Positions 1-14,639 of a DNA stretch of 64,000 nt are shown piece by piece. A model generated the notes under the pieces. It did no database searches and was not told where the DNA came from. It saw nothing but the letters and a program-made list of their open reading frames with translations. The stretch spans positions 714,221 to 778,220 of the forward strand of contig JANPWX010000451.1 of assembly GCA_024734555.1 (NCBI GenBank), written 5' to 3'. This stretch comes from Trochalopteron elliotii (Eukaryota > Chordata > Aves > Passeriformes > Leiothrichidae). Both the position numbers and the translations under genes were made by a program. Numbering within the stretch: position 1 is the first letter of the stretch; each line of letters opens with the position of its first letter.

Positions 1-1684
1 CAAAAGGCATGGACACAGAGGTGTTTCAGAGGTATGATGGTTTCTGGGCAGTGATGAGAGATTCAGACCTGAGAACCCTTTGCTCAGCTGGAAACAGAGT
101 GAAAAGGCTCAGGAGAGGTGGCTGTAAAGTCACCTCCAGGACCTGGCCCTGGGCACCCTCCTCAGCAGGGCCAAGGCACAGGAAATGGTGCTGGCAATCA
201 CCCAGTGCTCATTAAGCTGTTAAAGTCACCTGCAGAGTGTAAACAGGGCAGGGAGGGAGCCTGGTGTCCCTCATGTGGCTCCTGCACCTCCGGGCAGCCA
301 CCCACGGCCATGTAACCATTACCTGTCTGCTCCTCACACCTTTGTGTGCTTTTGAGCCCCTTCCTGGCTGCTGGGCCTCAGTGCCACTGCCCTGAGCCGG
401 GGGTCAAGCACAGCTGCCTCTCCTGAGGAACCTGTTCATGGCCGTGGCTTAGTTGAGAGATGATAAAAGCAAGTGATTTTCTACCCAAGCAGGAGGGCTG
501 GGGGGACTAATCCCACCCAGGAGAACACAGATGGGTGACAGGGAGAGATGCTGGTGCTTCCCCTCCTCATCCCACATCAGCAGAAAGACACCTGCAAGGT
601 AAAGAAAGAGGAGGAAAAATCTCCCAGGCAAGAGTTGTCTCTCATGATGCTTCTGCTTTCTCCCAAGTCCCATCAATGGCCTAGGGACAGTTTGGCTTAT
701 TTTGTAAACAAGGTGGATGATGCAAAGGTAATTCCCTCATTGGGAAATGTTTTCCAGCTCAGAGCAGCTGCTTTTCCAGTCACCCCAGGCTGCACACCTT
801 GGGGGACACCACACAAGCAGACAGCAACGTGTGCAGTGTGCTGTGTGTCCAAGCACCCACAGGGCTGGCAGCATTCAGAGGAAAAAGAGGATAGGTGGAT
901 GCATCCCTGCAGGCTTGAATGCACCTGCACTTGTGGATGGTGCCTTTGCTTTTCCCTCTGTCATGTTATTTTCCTGTCCTGGCAGCCCAGCACTCAGCTG
1001 AGGTGGTGGAACAGACCTTGGAGGGGGCTGCAGCACAGTGAGATGGCAGCAGGAGATGGGAAAACTCCACCTCCTCGGCCCTTTGATTTTCCCTCTCATC
1101 CAGATGGGATCCTCATTTTTTAATCCAGTACCATTATGATTTCAGAGCTCAGGACTGCATTTAGGAGCCCAAATTCCACCTTGGATGCCATCTAGTGCTG
1201 AATGCTGAGAGCAGAGGAAATTCTCAAGATGCCTGGAGCTGCCAGGAGGAAAATCATCTCCACTCCTCTTCCAGGGGCTGCTGGCTGGTTCCAGACTGTA
1301 TTTCCCAAGACCCCACTGAAATTCACCTGTGATTTGTGTTGACAAAATTTCTTTTGACCACTTCTTTATCTATCTTTTTTTTTTCCCCTCTAATACAGAA
1401 GAATTTCAGGAATAAGCAACCATGTTTGCAGCACAGACTCAGGAGATGGGGCACCTTTAAGAGGAAGTATTTTCTGGAGTCATCCAAAATCTATTTGTAT
1501 GTTTTTGCTTCCCTGGAGAGGAACTAACCAGCTGAAGGGCCGGGGTTGGTCCCATTGACAGGTTGCAGGGGCTGAGGATCCTCAGTCAAACCCCAAGATC
1601 CAGGCACTCTAAGGAAGAGGTCAGTGTATTTTTTTCCCAATTTCAGCACTATCGATTTGTCCATTTCCCAGTGCTGCTGGCTGG

Positions 1685-1903
1685 GAGGTTTACACTGGAT
1701 AATAGGAAAAATTTCTTCACCAAAAGGTTTATCAGGTGTTGGAATAGGCAGCCCGAGGCTGTCCAAGTCACCATCCCTGGAGGGATTTAAAAGATGTGTT
1801 GACATGGCACTTGGGGACATGGTTTTGTGGTGACCTTGGTGGTCCTGGGCTAGTAGCTGGACTCAATGACCTCAAAGGGCTTTTCCAACCTAAATGATTC
1901 CAT
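1685..1903 (+). mobile_element. CR1 LINE 3' fragment
   Basis: The stretch reads as the 3' end of a CR1 retroposon on the + strand: an 'aggaaaaatttcttcacc' block, 'tcaccatccctggaggg', then 'gacctcaaagggcttttccaacctaaatgattcc'. The short open frame here (NRKNFFTKRFIRCWN) is the decayed tail of CR1 ORF2, not a host gene. Confidence 0.85.
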
Positions 1904-3195
1904 AATTTAATGATTTTTCCTTGTGATCTCTACAGAATTGCCACCCCACTGATGACCACAATACATGCCAGTCCATAAAGTTTTTCCACCACCCACACTC
2001 AGTTCCCAAAAGCATCATGAGGCTCTTTGAGGTGAAAACCCTCCCTCCTCCTCCACACCCCAGAGCCCAGGAGCACACACCTCCCATGTTCTGGGTGCTC
2101 CCAGGGACCAGCCCAGCTCTGTCTCACCCAGCCCAGGTCTCACCTCTGCACTGCAATGCAGACATACCCTCAGGGCATGTCTATCCACCCCGCTCAGGCT
2201 GCTCTGGAGCTGGCAGGGAGCAAGTCAGGTCTGGTTTGGGAGCTGCTGGATGGCTCTGGGATCCAGAGCCAGCCGAATTTGCCTGGGCACTGCTGCAGTG
2301 GCTCCACAGCTCGGGGCCAGAGCAGGAGGCTGCAGAGAGCTGCTCCTCCACAGCCTCCTGCTTCTCCACAGCTCCCCATGGCTCCCCAAGAGCTGTGACA
2401 CACTCCCACCCACCCATCCTCCTGCTTTTCTCTGCTTCCACTGGCATCTTGCCCTACCAAAGCTGGCATGTCCCTGCTCTTCCTGCAACGAGGCCATTCC
2501 GGTACCTCTGGGTCGTGCGTGGCTCCTGCCCCATTTCAGGGGCAGAGAGGGACTGAGCCTGCTCTGGGAGAAACTGAAATGATTCACTTGCAGCCTTGCC
2601 TGCTGTTTTATTAATTCAGTTTTATTTTTTTCATCTGCAGTTTCAAGTGGGGCAATTTTGAGATCAAAGCCCTGCCCTGCTCTAATGGCTCGGCCTTCAC
2701 ACGCACGGGAGGCCCTGCCCCCAGGAGAGACATGAGACTCGGCCTCAGCCAGCGTGAGCCGGCCCACAGAGAAGGCAAAACTGGACTAAATGTTGCTCTC
2801 ACTCATCCCCATCCAGAGTTAATTGGCTTTAATGTGGGAAGAACATACCTGCCCGAGTGATCTTGGCCAGGCCAGGCCCTGCAGTGTGTTTAGGAGAACC
2901 CACTGGATAGTGCTGCCTGTGGAATAGCTGCAGTTGCCCCTGGCCTGAGGAGAGCAGGAGTAGCTGGGGCATGTCCTGAATGGACAAACAGAGGGCAGAA
3001 CACAAGGCAGGAGGCTGCTCCATCTCCCACCAGCATGAGGGAAGTTTGTGTTGGGCTCCTGGAGCAATACTCAGCTGCAGTTGGTTTAAAGATGTTGTGC
3101 ACACTCTATCTTGTTTCTTCAACATATTACCAACAGTTTCACATGTGCCCTTTCCTCCCCTGCTTCTGCAGGACAGGAAGATTTTAAATGGGGCC

Positions 3196-3510
3196 ATGGC
3201 TATCATAGAACCATAAAATAGTTTGAATTGAACTTAAAGACCATCTACTTCCACCCCCCCTTGCAATGAACAGGGACACCTTCCACTAGCCCAGGTTGCT
3301 CAGAGCCCTGTCCAACCTGGCCTTGGACACTTCCAGGGATGGGGCATCCACCACCTCTCTGGGTAACCTGTCCCAGTGTTTTCCCACCCACACCATAAAA
3401 AGATTTCCTCCTTATATCGAGTCTGAATCGTTCCTCTTTTAACTTGAAACCACTACTCCTTGTCCTGTCACAACAGGCCCTGCTAAAATGTCTTTCCTCT
3501 TCCGTTTTTG
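3196..3510 (-). mobile_element. CR1 LINE 3' fragment, reverse
   Basis: The + strand shows the reverse complement of a CR1 tail: 'tagaaccataaaatagtttgaattgaac', then 'gacaccttccactagcccaggttgctcag', 'tccaacctggccttggacacttccaggg' and 'aagatttcctccttatatcgagtctgaatc'. The minus-strand translation contains the typical FKLKEERFRLDIRRK block of CR1 ORF2. Confidence 0.9.
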
Positions 3511-5459
3511 AGGTCCCCATCTAAGGTAGAACAGACCTCCCAGGCAGCTGGAGATGCTGGTAGATGTTGCCCAACATCATTCAACACATCAGGAACAGCA
3601 GAACCTGCACCTGGGCAAACTCTGAAGATTAACCTCAGGTGAACCTGCACAGAAGGGTAGTGAGACTTCATTTTGGGTTGGACCTGCCATAGTAAAGCTT
3701 GGCCTAAATTGTTTAGGAACTGTTCTACAATAAAATGAAGCCAAATCTGTCAGAAACAGGTGCATTTCTGCACAGATTGCAATTCTGGGCAGGAAAGCAA
3801 CAGGATATGGGCAGAGCCAGTCTCACCAGTTATATTGGAATGTAAGTGTGGTCTACAGGCCATGGTTGAAATCTCCAGCTTGGGGCCACAGGAGAAGATC
3901 CTAAGGCTGTCCTAGCTGGGTCAGAGTCAGCTCCCCCTTAGAACGGGGTCCCAAGGCAAGCTCTGAGCACTGCCCTCTCTCTTGGGTGCTGGCTGAGGCC
4001 ATCTTATGTGTGACAGCTCGGGAATCACTCTGAATCAGGAGCAAACCAGCCACCTCCAGATCTGAAATGACCCCAGTCTTGTTCTCATAGACCTCTTCCA
4101 TCATTCCTCATTTACAAAAAAACACTCACTATTTTTTTTTCCTCTCACATGAACCAGGAATCAGAAGCACCATGCTGAAAGGGGTCTCTTTCCTGTTAGA
4201 AGCTGTATTTATTTGTGCTCAGTGTGTTTGATGTGTGTGCTGCTGGTAAAACACAGGCTGTGGTTTAACAAATCAGTGCAACAGCCCTGATCACAGCCCC
4301 TCTGAGCAAAGGGCTGCTGGATGCTGGATGTTCCCTTATCTAATCTTTCACACTTCAGCATTTCTTCATGTAAAGCATTGATAATTAAAAATGCGTAAGG
4401 GGATGATGATGAAGAGAGATTAAAAAACTTGAACAAAACAGTTGGAACAATAATAGCATTACATTGCAGGCAACAATGTCTTCTATTAGCTGACTGCTGT
4501 GCAACAGTGCTGAGGGATCCCAAGCTGTGGCTCAAAATCCCTCTGTCTTAGGTGACAAAGCTGCCATAAAAAGCAGACAAATTCCCTACAGCATGCAAAA
4601 GGCAGCCCAGGCAGCTGTTTACATCTCCAATTTTTCTGACACAGATCCTTAATTTCTTCTTATTTTTTTGCTGAATTCCAAAGATTTGAGGTGTGCTATT
4701 CTTCAAGCTGCTCTGCATTTTATAAAAAAAGAGATTTACATCAGATGATACATCAGTTAAAAATAACTGGGAAATATCAAGTAATTATGAGTACATGTCC
4801 CACAGGTTGGCATATCTTGAACGCTGAAATGATTCTCACTAAGCAGTGAGTCTCATTTTTGCCCTTGGAAATATCATACACAATTCCTTCTGTTTTGATG
4901 GGGGTTTTGTTTTGGAAAGCTGTCTTAATAGACACTGCTCAATGTTTATGTCAAAGAAGGCAGACCAAAAACCTCTGCTTTGCAGCTGGAGTAGGATGGG
5001 ATATGAGGTTAGTTCTTGTGGGATTTTTTCTTAGGATTCTGTGCTGGCTTTGGCTGAGGTAGAGTTAATTTTCTTCGTTGGAGTTAGTATGGAGCTGTGT
5101 TTTGGATTGTGCTGAAAACTGTGTTGATAATACAGAGCCTCATCCTTCATAGAAACAGGAAATCATTGGACTCCAAATGAAGGATAAGCAGCAAAGAATC
5201 CAGACTTTCAGCTATGAGTTCCACAAAAATAACCCCACAGTCTTTCTTCATTATGGCTCAAGAACAGCAGGGCTGCCTTAAGAGTAAAAATTGCTCCTAC
5301 TGCTCATGGAGACCCAAAAACATCCCTGTACAAGAGCCCAAACTTGTCTTAAATAGCATAAGCAGCCATTAGCCAAAAATCCCATCTACCATTCCCCACC
5401 TGTGTAGCTGCAATCACTTTAGAAAGGAGAAAAACCAACAGACACAATTTATTTATCAT

Positions 5460-5730
5460 TTATTATTGTGAACACAGTTCCTCAACACAATTACACTCCT
5501 GGTAAGGAAATACTTCCCCCTAAACCTCCCCTGGTGTAGCTTTGAGCCATTCCCACATGTCCTATCACTGAATACCAGGGAGAAGAGTTCAGCACCTTGC
5601 TCTCCATGTCCCAGGAAGTTGACTCCAAACGAGACAAGGCCAACATCCTTAGCCATTCCTCCCAGGACATGCCTTCCAGCTTTGTTACCCTCCTCTGGAT
5701 GCATTCAAGGACCTTCAAAAGGAGCAAGAC
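5460..5730 (-). mobile_element. CR1 LINE internal fragment, reverse
   Basis: The minus strand encodes a decayed piece of CR1 ORF2 (a CIQRRVTKLEGMSWEEWLRML-like block followed by a VIGHVGMAQSYTRG-like block), matching the usual CVQRRATKL...SDRTRGNGLKLHQG region. It has no CR1 3' terminus, so it is internal. An A-tract at about 5,735-5,747 follows. Confidence 0.75.
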
Positions 5731-8700
5731 AGCCAAAAAAAAAAAAAGAAATTAGTCAGACTGGACACTTTATAAACTGAGAACAACAACTCACAGTAAA
5801 TATGGTCAAGTGAACATAGAGCATGAGACAAGTGAGATGTAACACACAATGATGAATTCAACAAGCAAAAAAGCCCTCAATGTTAGGATGCATTCATTTG
5901 TTCAGCTAATCCCTCTGCTTCTACTCACCCTAACTAATTTAATGCCTAATCCAGAATTTGAGATGCAGGCAGGGCAAGGAAAAGGCACATCAGAAGAGGT
6001 GAAAAGGATCAGAAACAGCATTTTTTTTCCACTATAACCTCTCGTATTTTACAGCTCTACCTCATCAGAGCCCATGATCACACATGGGATAACCTTCAGC
6101 AGCCAGGTTTGCAGGTTGTCCTACAAGACATGCTGCCAATCACTGTATCAATCATTGCTCTCTTTGCTTTTCTCATGCTTGTATTCCAAATCAGGCTCTC
6201 TCAGCAAAGCTGCTGTTGAGTCTTAAGGAGGGTTAAATGGTTTTCCAGCTGATCCTTGGCCACAGTTTCTTTCCACTCTGCTCAAAGCAAGGGCCAAATC
6301 TGAGCCTGGCTCTGCGCCCTCTGCTTTCAGTATCACTCGATAAGTTCCTTTTGTCTGGAAAACCCTTCAGATTTATCTCCCACTCCTCCCATGCAGAGAT
6401 AAGAGCCAAATCCCAGGCACCTTCGCTGAACATGTGCAACTCAGATGGTGGGGGAGCACAGCAGGGCTCCATTTCCATGTGCAAGGCTTACAAGGCCCAA
6501 ACTCATCTGCTGTTTCCTACTTGTTACACACCCCAGCCTGGTCCAGATATGTCACTGAGTGGCTCAACGAGACCTCATTTTGTGCTAATTAAGCTTTGTC
6601 ACTGTAATTCCTGCACAGCAATACGTGCTGGTGTAGGGCTCTCAGGGGAAGCCCACAAGATTCCACCTCCATCTGCACCTTCCAGATTTTCCCTCCTGGC
6701 CCAGGAAACTTGGAAAAGACATTTTGATTTCTCCTCAAGGAGGCTGTGAAAAATGAAGATTCTCATCTGAGAGCAGGTCTCCAAAGACTTGTGCAGAGGA
6801 TGCGAGCACGGCTCCCACGGCCACGCCAGCCCCAAGGCTCCCATCCCAGAGGGCATCCTCAGGCTGGAAGCATTCCATGGCCTCAGCAGAGCAGGGGGGA
6901 TTAAGCCAGGATGGCTGACTGACAGAAATGATAAAACCAGATTAGGAGATCTAATCTCGAGGCAGCAGCAACTGATGGGAAGGCCAGCTGTGAAAATCGC
7001 TTTCATTTACACAAGGCACGAGAATGAGCCAAAAATGCTACTGTAGGATGATGTCTGGTATCACATGAGTTGGTTAGAAAATATTTGCAGGATTATTACA
7101 ATATAGCGTTTCTCCAATCAATCAGTAAATTCCTGACACAACATACACTGAAGTCCATGGGAAAAGCCAACTGCATTCGGCAGGCATTGGAAAAAAAAGT
7201 GGAAAATTATCCTAATGCACAGGCTTGTAATAGGACACAAGTAAAATGATATCCCTGCTTATAAAAGCAGCCATAGCAAGACTGTAAAATTAAAACTGAA
7301 TGACAAACACACAATACAGCCTAAGCAAAATATGATATCCCTGACTATTTAGCACTACTGCTGCACACATCAGTTAGGGTGTCATGAGGCTGCTGCTTAG
7401 GAACACAGAACAGAGACAAAAGATTGTTATTTCTCATGGAGGAGGTTTTGGGTTGTTTGTTTTTAACATGGATGGTTAAATGTATGTTTGTTTTCCCAAT
7501 ACACTGCTGGGTTAGTAAAGAAAGCATTGGAGAGAGGTTAACTCAGAAGCCTGGGAAACAGGGAAGACAGCCTTTAATATGTGTGGCTTGTGGTTTATCT
7601 TTCGATTGGTAAAATAAGAGAAATGTCCTTTTGGTGACAACACTCTGGCCCTTTGGCCCTAACTCATTGTGATTTTTCCATGGCAGTAGGACACATGGGT
7701 TGGAGGGGAATTTCCTTTAGGAATGCTGCAAGTTGGTGTTTGTACAGACATTTTAGAGGGTTTGTTGTTGTTGTGGTTGCTGTGCTGTGAAGTGTTCCCC
7801 TGCTTTAGCTGATGGATCATCACTGCCCGTGGAAGAGGTTTCACTCCCTATGGAAGTGTAGGAATTCCAGGCTCCATTGATGCCAGGGAAAGCCTGGGTG
7901 CTCAAAATTCCTGCAGGGCAGCCGAGGGACAACAACTTCTTGGACAATGGCAACTTGTGCTAAAGCCTTTAGCAATTATTTCTCATCAGAGCTGCTGGAT
8001 AATTAAGGCTCCTCTCCAAATGAGTGCGATGGCTCCTGCACGTTCCCCACTGCGGCCATGCCGAGCTCAGTGACCCACATAGACAGTGCTGCTGCAGCCT
8101 GGAATGAGCCTCCAGCTCACAGCCACACTGAAATGTCCCTCGTGGAACCAAAATCTAGTTTGTGGCAGCCTTTGAAGACCATTGCAGACATGACACGTCT
8201 CATCCTCAAAGATGATCCTACCAGGATTGATGTGCAATGAGTGGAACACACACTTTTCTCCAGTAAACAAAAATCCGAATTTCTGAGTGTTCATCCCAAT
8301 GCAAAGGCCCTTTTGACTGATTTTCCATCTCTAAGAGGCTCTGCTATTTATCTCTGATCTGGTTGAGTTTCAGGCTGATGCAACAGAAGGGGAAAAATCT
8401 CTACTTCTCTTGTAAATAAACTTGCAAATATATCAAGCCATCCTGTTGCCATGCCATCCTAATTCATAAGGCAAGATTTGCTCTCAGTTACACCTCTCCT
8501 TGCTGTGCACAGGTCTAGGAATATATGAGAGACCATTCAATGAATGTCTGCAACTTACACCCACTCCATCTTCATGCCACTGCAACCTACACACAGCTAG
8601 ATTCCACTCCCCAGACACATTTTCTTGATTCATGTTCGAAGTCTGAGTGAGTGAGATTTTATATTTCTCCAGACTTTTTTCCCTGCCTTGCTGGCTGCCA

Positions 8701-11222
8701 CATGGCAGGAATACAGATGCACAAAATGTTTGGGAAGGTCCTGATGAGCCCATGGCCACAGTGTGAGCCCCTTGCCTCCTGGAAGGTGATCCCTCTGTCA
8801 CTGATTGTGGATATCCAAAGTTATTCAAACTTCTCTCTCAAAAGTATATTCGGGGGGGAAGAGGGAGGGGGGAAAAAGTTCAGCTGTCAGAAATGGATTT
8901 TTAATTTGATTTTTGATCAACTGTATTGCTAATTCTACTGTGGTTTCCCACATCTCTTACCAAAACTCATTCCCATGATGGAACCTAAAATACTTTTCTT
9001 AAAACCTGTAAGATATTCTTATGCATGGAATCTCTCAATCTTTTTTCCCCAGTGGTTGATTTATTAAAAATACTTTATCTCAACCGGACCAGCTCCTCAA
9101 AAATTCACCCCAATGGCTTCTGAAAGAAGGGGAAGCCTCCATAAAATATCAGAGACAGAATTTCGCAGCCATAACAGTGAGGGAAGCATCAAATCTAGGG
9201 ACATAATCACATCGAGTTCCTGATGATCCTTATAATGTAGGAGATTATTTAAAGTCATCCATCTTCCAGATTTTTTTTTTTCCAATTTAATAATATTTGA
9301 AAGAAGCCACTCAAGCCTCTCCAACCAAGATTTCTGATGCAAGAACTCCCCACCGCAGACCAAAAATAGCAGAATTATGAGCGTTAAAAGTGTCTAGCAA
9401 GGCTTTTTATTTTAATTCATATTTGAGAAAGGTTTCTAGCAGCTGGGCAAAGTAAGAGCTGTATTCATAAAACCCTTGGCTATTTGCCACACAAATGGTG
9501 CTTTTATTGAGCAGGGGGCAGTGGTTTGGGGGGAGAAGGGGGAATGTGCCTATTCCGCATCAGGAATGTGTTTCTCCGATTCATAAATCCTCCTCCTCTC
9601 CCCCAGCTGACTAAAGGAAACCTTTCTCAGTTTGCCACTGTGATGAGAGAGGGCGAGAGCGATTCCCTGAGAGTGCCAGGGCCAGGCAGAGAGTCATTTC
9701 AGTTAAAACAACACGGTTATTAAAAACACACACACACAAACAGGACTATGTGCTACAGCCCGGCCCAGGGACAACAGCGGGGACAAATCTGTCAAAGGTA
9801 CAGCCAACCCATCATACTCACAGCCTGCCACTGAGGGTAATGCCCTGCCATAAATACAGACATTTTTCAGAACAGGTCTGAGAGTTTCCAGCCTAAAATG
9901 CCCTCTCAGACACAGGCTGGGAGGAGGAATGAGTTACGAGGATGGGGAACTGAAATGCAGACAGATTGAGGGCTAAATAAAAATAATATAATAGCTAGGT
10001 TTACTTAAAAAATGGTGATTGAAGGTGATATGTTGACACAACTGGGAATGGGAACTAGAACTCCTGATTTGCCCCAGGTAAAGCTTTGTCCTGAGCTGCA
10101 GGTACCACAAGGCATGAAAGATGCTCCTAAGATGCAGAGGAATATCAGCCCCATGGGCTCTTCTGGGGTTAGTGACTTCACAGCTCAGCCCTTTTGAAAG
10201 TGGAGCAGTTTGAGTTAATAAGAGAGGTCTGACTTTTGGCTGATTCACAGATGGGGAGCTTGAAAGCAAAAACAAAATAAAACATTTAGGGCTTGGCAGC
10301 AGCCAAGTGAAAGGTTTGGATGGGGATTTTTTGACTTTAGCTCAGTTCCATTTCTCCTACTTTGGGCACTCCAAGCCTTAACTGCACGTAACCCTTGAGA
10401 ACTTGCCCAGCATCCCACAGGGGTTGAACACAAATCCTGAGGTCCTGGCTGAGACATGAACCAGGCACTGGACGTGCAGAGACTGAGCTCACAGCATCCC
10501 TCCACCCCAGGCAGGAACATCTGCACTCCACAGCCCCATCCAAATAACAGATTCTGACACTTCAGTGAACCCCACTTCAAGTACTTCTTCATCTCATGCC
10601 ATCTGTGTGTGGTTTAATTTTAGCCCTATTCTTGTCCTGGCCATTGTGGACGTGGAGAACATGCTGTTCCTCCCTGTTTGATACAGAAAATGCTTCAGAC
10701 AGGGCAAGGAAATAGTGGCTGAGGCTGCAAGGTCGCAGATCTTTAAACAGCATTTCATATCAAGGTCCAAAAAGGCTAGATCTATTGTACAGGTCACAAC
10801 TCTTCCTCAGTCTGTCCCTGGAATAGATGTTCATGGCTGCAAAGTGAAGGGTGAGGATAAACTTCAAATTCCTTCTCAGCAGCAAGTGCTTTCTCAGTGG
10901 AGCTGGGATTATCTCATAGATTGTGCCCTAAAAGAAAACATACTTGACAAGACAAAAAATGCTACTACAAGCAGCTCAGAGAGTCTCTGATTTTGCCTTC
11001 ACCCTTCACAAGTTGTTTTCCAGGATTTGCTGTTGAGGCTACAATGCTTCTGTAGGAACTGTACTGCCCACAACTTGTAAAAAAAGGAGGGTAAAACAGC
11101 ATGAAAATAAAAAAAATACTCCCTGACCTTTCCATATAGCTCACCTCACACTCATATTGGGCTTCATATTTGTGGATAAAGCCTAAAGGATTGATTGCAT
11201 GATTGTACAAAAGGGACTAGAG

Positions 11223-11345
11223 CATAGAGAATAATAGAAATTTTAGGGTTGGAAAAGACCTCTAGGATCATAGAGTCCAACCACAGCTATCTGCTTTAAA
11301 AATAACCCCCCAAACAAACCATCACACTAATCACAGGGCATATAA
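11223..11345 (-). mobile_element. CR1 LINE 3' terminus, reverse
   Basis: The + strand reads 'gaataatagaaattttagggttggaaaagacctctaggatcatagagtccaacc', the reverse complement of a CR1 3' end, followed by 'ccaaacaaaccatcacactaatcac', also typical of reversed CR1. Confidence 0.75.
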
Positions 11346-14300
11346 AAAGATAACAGGAATTCATTACTGTAACATTCTAATGGATTGAGGAATCCAATTA
11401 CTCATTTGTGCCCTTAATAAAAATCTTATCCAGAAGTCTCATTCTTGTGTAGGAGTAATCCTCTCAGAAATAATGTCCCTCTCTTGCTGCTGGTTAGAGT
11501 CTTGTGCACCAGTGCCTGCACAGGCAGGTAGTGTCTCCTCAGCAGCCTGCTCATGAAATGGGTGTTTATCATGTGCATGCTTAAAATGTTCTATTTTCAA
11601 TGCAAGAAACACCATCCTCCTTTCCCACTCTCATACAGAGTTTTCAGCTCACATCCCCACCAGAGCATCACATATTGCCACACAGACTTTCAGCCAATAC
11701 CAACAAGAGGCCATAATAGGTTCTGGACCCACACCCATTACATTTTTTGAATAATGCTGCTTGTTCCATTGTATTACACTCTCACAAGATTGTATTTGAA
11801 TAACCAATAATTTTAATAATCCCCAGAAAAGTTAATTTCCAACACTGTAGCACAAATGGTTCAACATCTGCTCTTGGCTGCTACATGGGGTTTGATAAAT
11901 GACATCACTTACATAATATAAATGGGAATTGCTTGGTTACAAATCTAATGTGCATAAGCTGCCTCTGATGCATGCAGTTTCTCCAACATTCAAAAAAACC
12001 CCGCATTTCATGTGTCACAGTTTACCCACTGCTGCATTATCTCATTAACTATCCCCTCCCAAAACAGACTGGGAATGCAAATCCTACTGAAAATCCACGG
12101 ATTTAGGGCACTTACAAGGGTTGGATGGCATGTCCCAGAAGTTGAGCTTTTGTGTTAACAGATGCACAGCATCCCTGGCATTTTTTTTTTTTTTTGGTCA
12201 CATTGAACTGGAAAAATACAGCACCCAAATGTGGTGACAGGGGCAGGGTGCTGAGGTGGGAGCTGGACACAGCTGGAGATGTTCAGCTACAAACCCTTCT
12301 GTAGGTTCATGATGGTGGCTGAAGCCAGTGCTGCAACAGGCAGCACCCAGCTCTTCCTTGATGCCCTCCCAGCCCTTCAGCACCCTGCATTTCCAAAAAA
12401 AATTCCCTTTGAATATCCAGTGAAGACAGTTTAGTGCCTGAGAGGAGCACCAGCAAAATGTGAGCAGGAGCCAAAGCCTCTGTGGGAGCTGCAAGGGACC
12501 TGTGTTTCTGCTCAGGACTCCTGCATCCCACAAAAGGCTGCAAAAAAATTTCCACGTTTTAGCACTCAGACCTAATCTGTCCTGTAAATCCAGACCTGGC
12601 AGCAGAGCAGGGAGAGGGAAGGGCCAGGTATTCCATGGCAGCTTTCCCTGTGCCATCACACAATCCCTGTCTGTGAACAGGGTGAACGTGCAGCCAGCTG
12701 GGATGGGGGGGGTCCTGGCTGGCACTGGGGTGAAACAAGAGGCACAGGCAGCAAAGCAAGAGAGAACAAGCCCTGGCAGGATGGATTTAATCAGCCCAAA
12801 CCCAGAAAACCCGACTGCTAACTTGCAGTGTCTGAAAAAACAGGAGACAACCAGCCACAGAGGAACCAGAGGCATGTGAGGATGCCCTCCCCTAAAGAGA
12901 GACATATATCCTGCTGCTCAGACAAGGGATTTCTCAATGAGCAGGGGAAAAGAAAATAGAAAAAGAAAAAATTCTTGGAGATTGCAAACACCCAGCCTCC
13001 AGCTGGACTGCACGCCATACAGTCTACATTTGATTTGTGTTTTAAATGAGCTGCAATGCTACTACACAAAACAGATCATTCAGAGACGAATGTAAGCAGG
13101 GAGAAGAGATTTCTACCCTGCTTCACAGTCAAATACCATTTTGTGTGATCTGCACCAAAAATAAAAACGCCACTTTGCCAGACACTGGAGTCTCCATCTC
13201 CTAGCAACACGCCCCACCCAGCCTTTTCCTCGAGACCCTTCAGCTCCTGCCTGCCAGCACAGCTCCCTTCCCCCGTGTCTGCAAATGAGGCACCCATGAG
13301 ACAGATACACACACATATATGTATCCTCTTAAAAGCCAGAGGGAAATTAGGTAAACCTTCTCAAGCCTGAGCCCTGGCACTGCTTTCCAGGAGCGTCCCA
13401 GGCTCTGGTCTCAGCCCTCACCGACAGTGGACAGGGTGGAGGGCACAGACCCACCTGGCGACATCCTTGCTGCCAAGCAAAAGCCTTTCTGTGAGTCTCC
13501 TGCAAACCTTAAGTCCCCAAAATATATCCTGTAAGTTCAAAACCTGATTAATATTAATTTGATGTTTCTAGTAGACAGCTTCTGTGTGTCAACAGGCAGT
13601 GGGAACATGCGTGACATCAGCTTGCTCTGAGATTTAGTGACCAGCTTTCAGGAAACATGCAGGACAGCAGAACAGTGCATCCCCATGCAGCAGCTCTTGT
13701 TAAACATATTAGTTTAACCATTAAACAAACACCACTCGAGTTCACACCTCACTGTCTGGTATTTCATTCAGGCAGAGCCAGGGCTTGCCAGGACTGGAAG
13801 GGGAGATCAAACAAACCCCAAAGACAGAGCAGAGCTGCCCAGAGCTTGCAGGGTAAAGGCTTTCCATGGGCTGACAACTTTGCAGCTGCCTGAAGAAGGC
13901 AGAGCTTTCTCAGGCATTCCAGGAGATTGTAGCTTGGTATCTTATCCAAAGTTTACTGTTTGTAAAAGCTGTTTCTCCTATGCCTTCACGTACATCACTT
14001 GTTCTGGTTGAACAGAGATGGTTTCATTATACTACAAACGGCTTTCTATTACAGCAACCTTCCTGTTCTACCCCCAGCTTGTTATTTTAGTTATTTATGT
14101 TATTGGATTTCTCGAATTAAGTTGCTGTTTTATTATTTATGATAGCACAGTTGCAAAGGCTGGCCATTATTTTATCAGGGACCTTGTGTTTACACACACT
14201 GTTCCAGCTTCCCAAACAGCACTTTATTACCTTGGAACACAAATTGCATTGCGACTGCCTTCTGCTACTTGGTGCAGCTGAATGAGAAACAAAGAGCTAC

Positions 14301-14639
14301 AAATTAACACTATTGAAATGTGGCAGGATAACATTTTAGATACGCTAGGTGCCGATTTTGGTGTTCAATCGTGCTACTTTTTTGGAATGAGCATGCATTC
14401 TTTTTTTAATGTAAGCATAAAACGTAGTGCAGACAAAGTTTATGTTCTATGTAGGAGATGAGGGAGAACATCCTGCTTTCACCATTGAATCTTTTGGAAT
14501 TCTGGCTGAAACTGTCTGTTGAGTGCACATTGTCTCCCAGCCTAAGACGCAGCTGAGCCTCAGAGGGTGCATTTGGAGCCCTGCTCCTCACACCCAGCCT
14601 CCCTCCTGTGGGGGTTTGATCTTTGTGCCAAAAGCAGCT

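Noticed and set aside
548..1123. 191-codon open frame on the plus strand
   Set aside because: No family motif, several overlapping frames of similar length, no supporting splice or promoter context.
2017..2767. Overlapping 179- and 180-codon frames on opposite strands
   Set aside because: Both strands are open through a GC-rich segment and neither resembles a protein family.
12198..12905. 235-codon open frame on the minus strand in intergenic DNA
   Set aside because: It is Cys/Leu/Pro-rich without any recognised domain, starts inside no exon structure, and overlaps other open frames on both strands; it looks like chance openness in GC-moderate DNA. Conservation or RNA-seq could overturn this.
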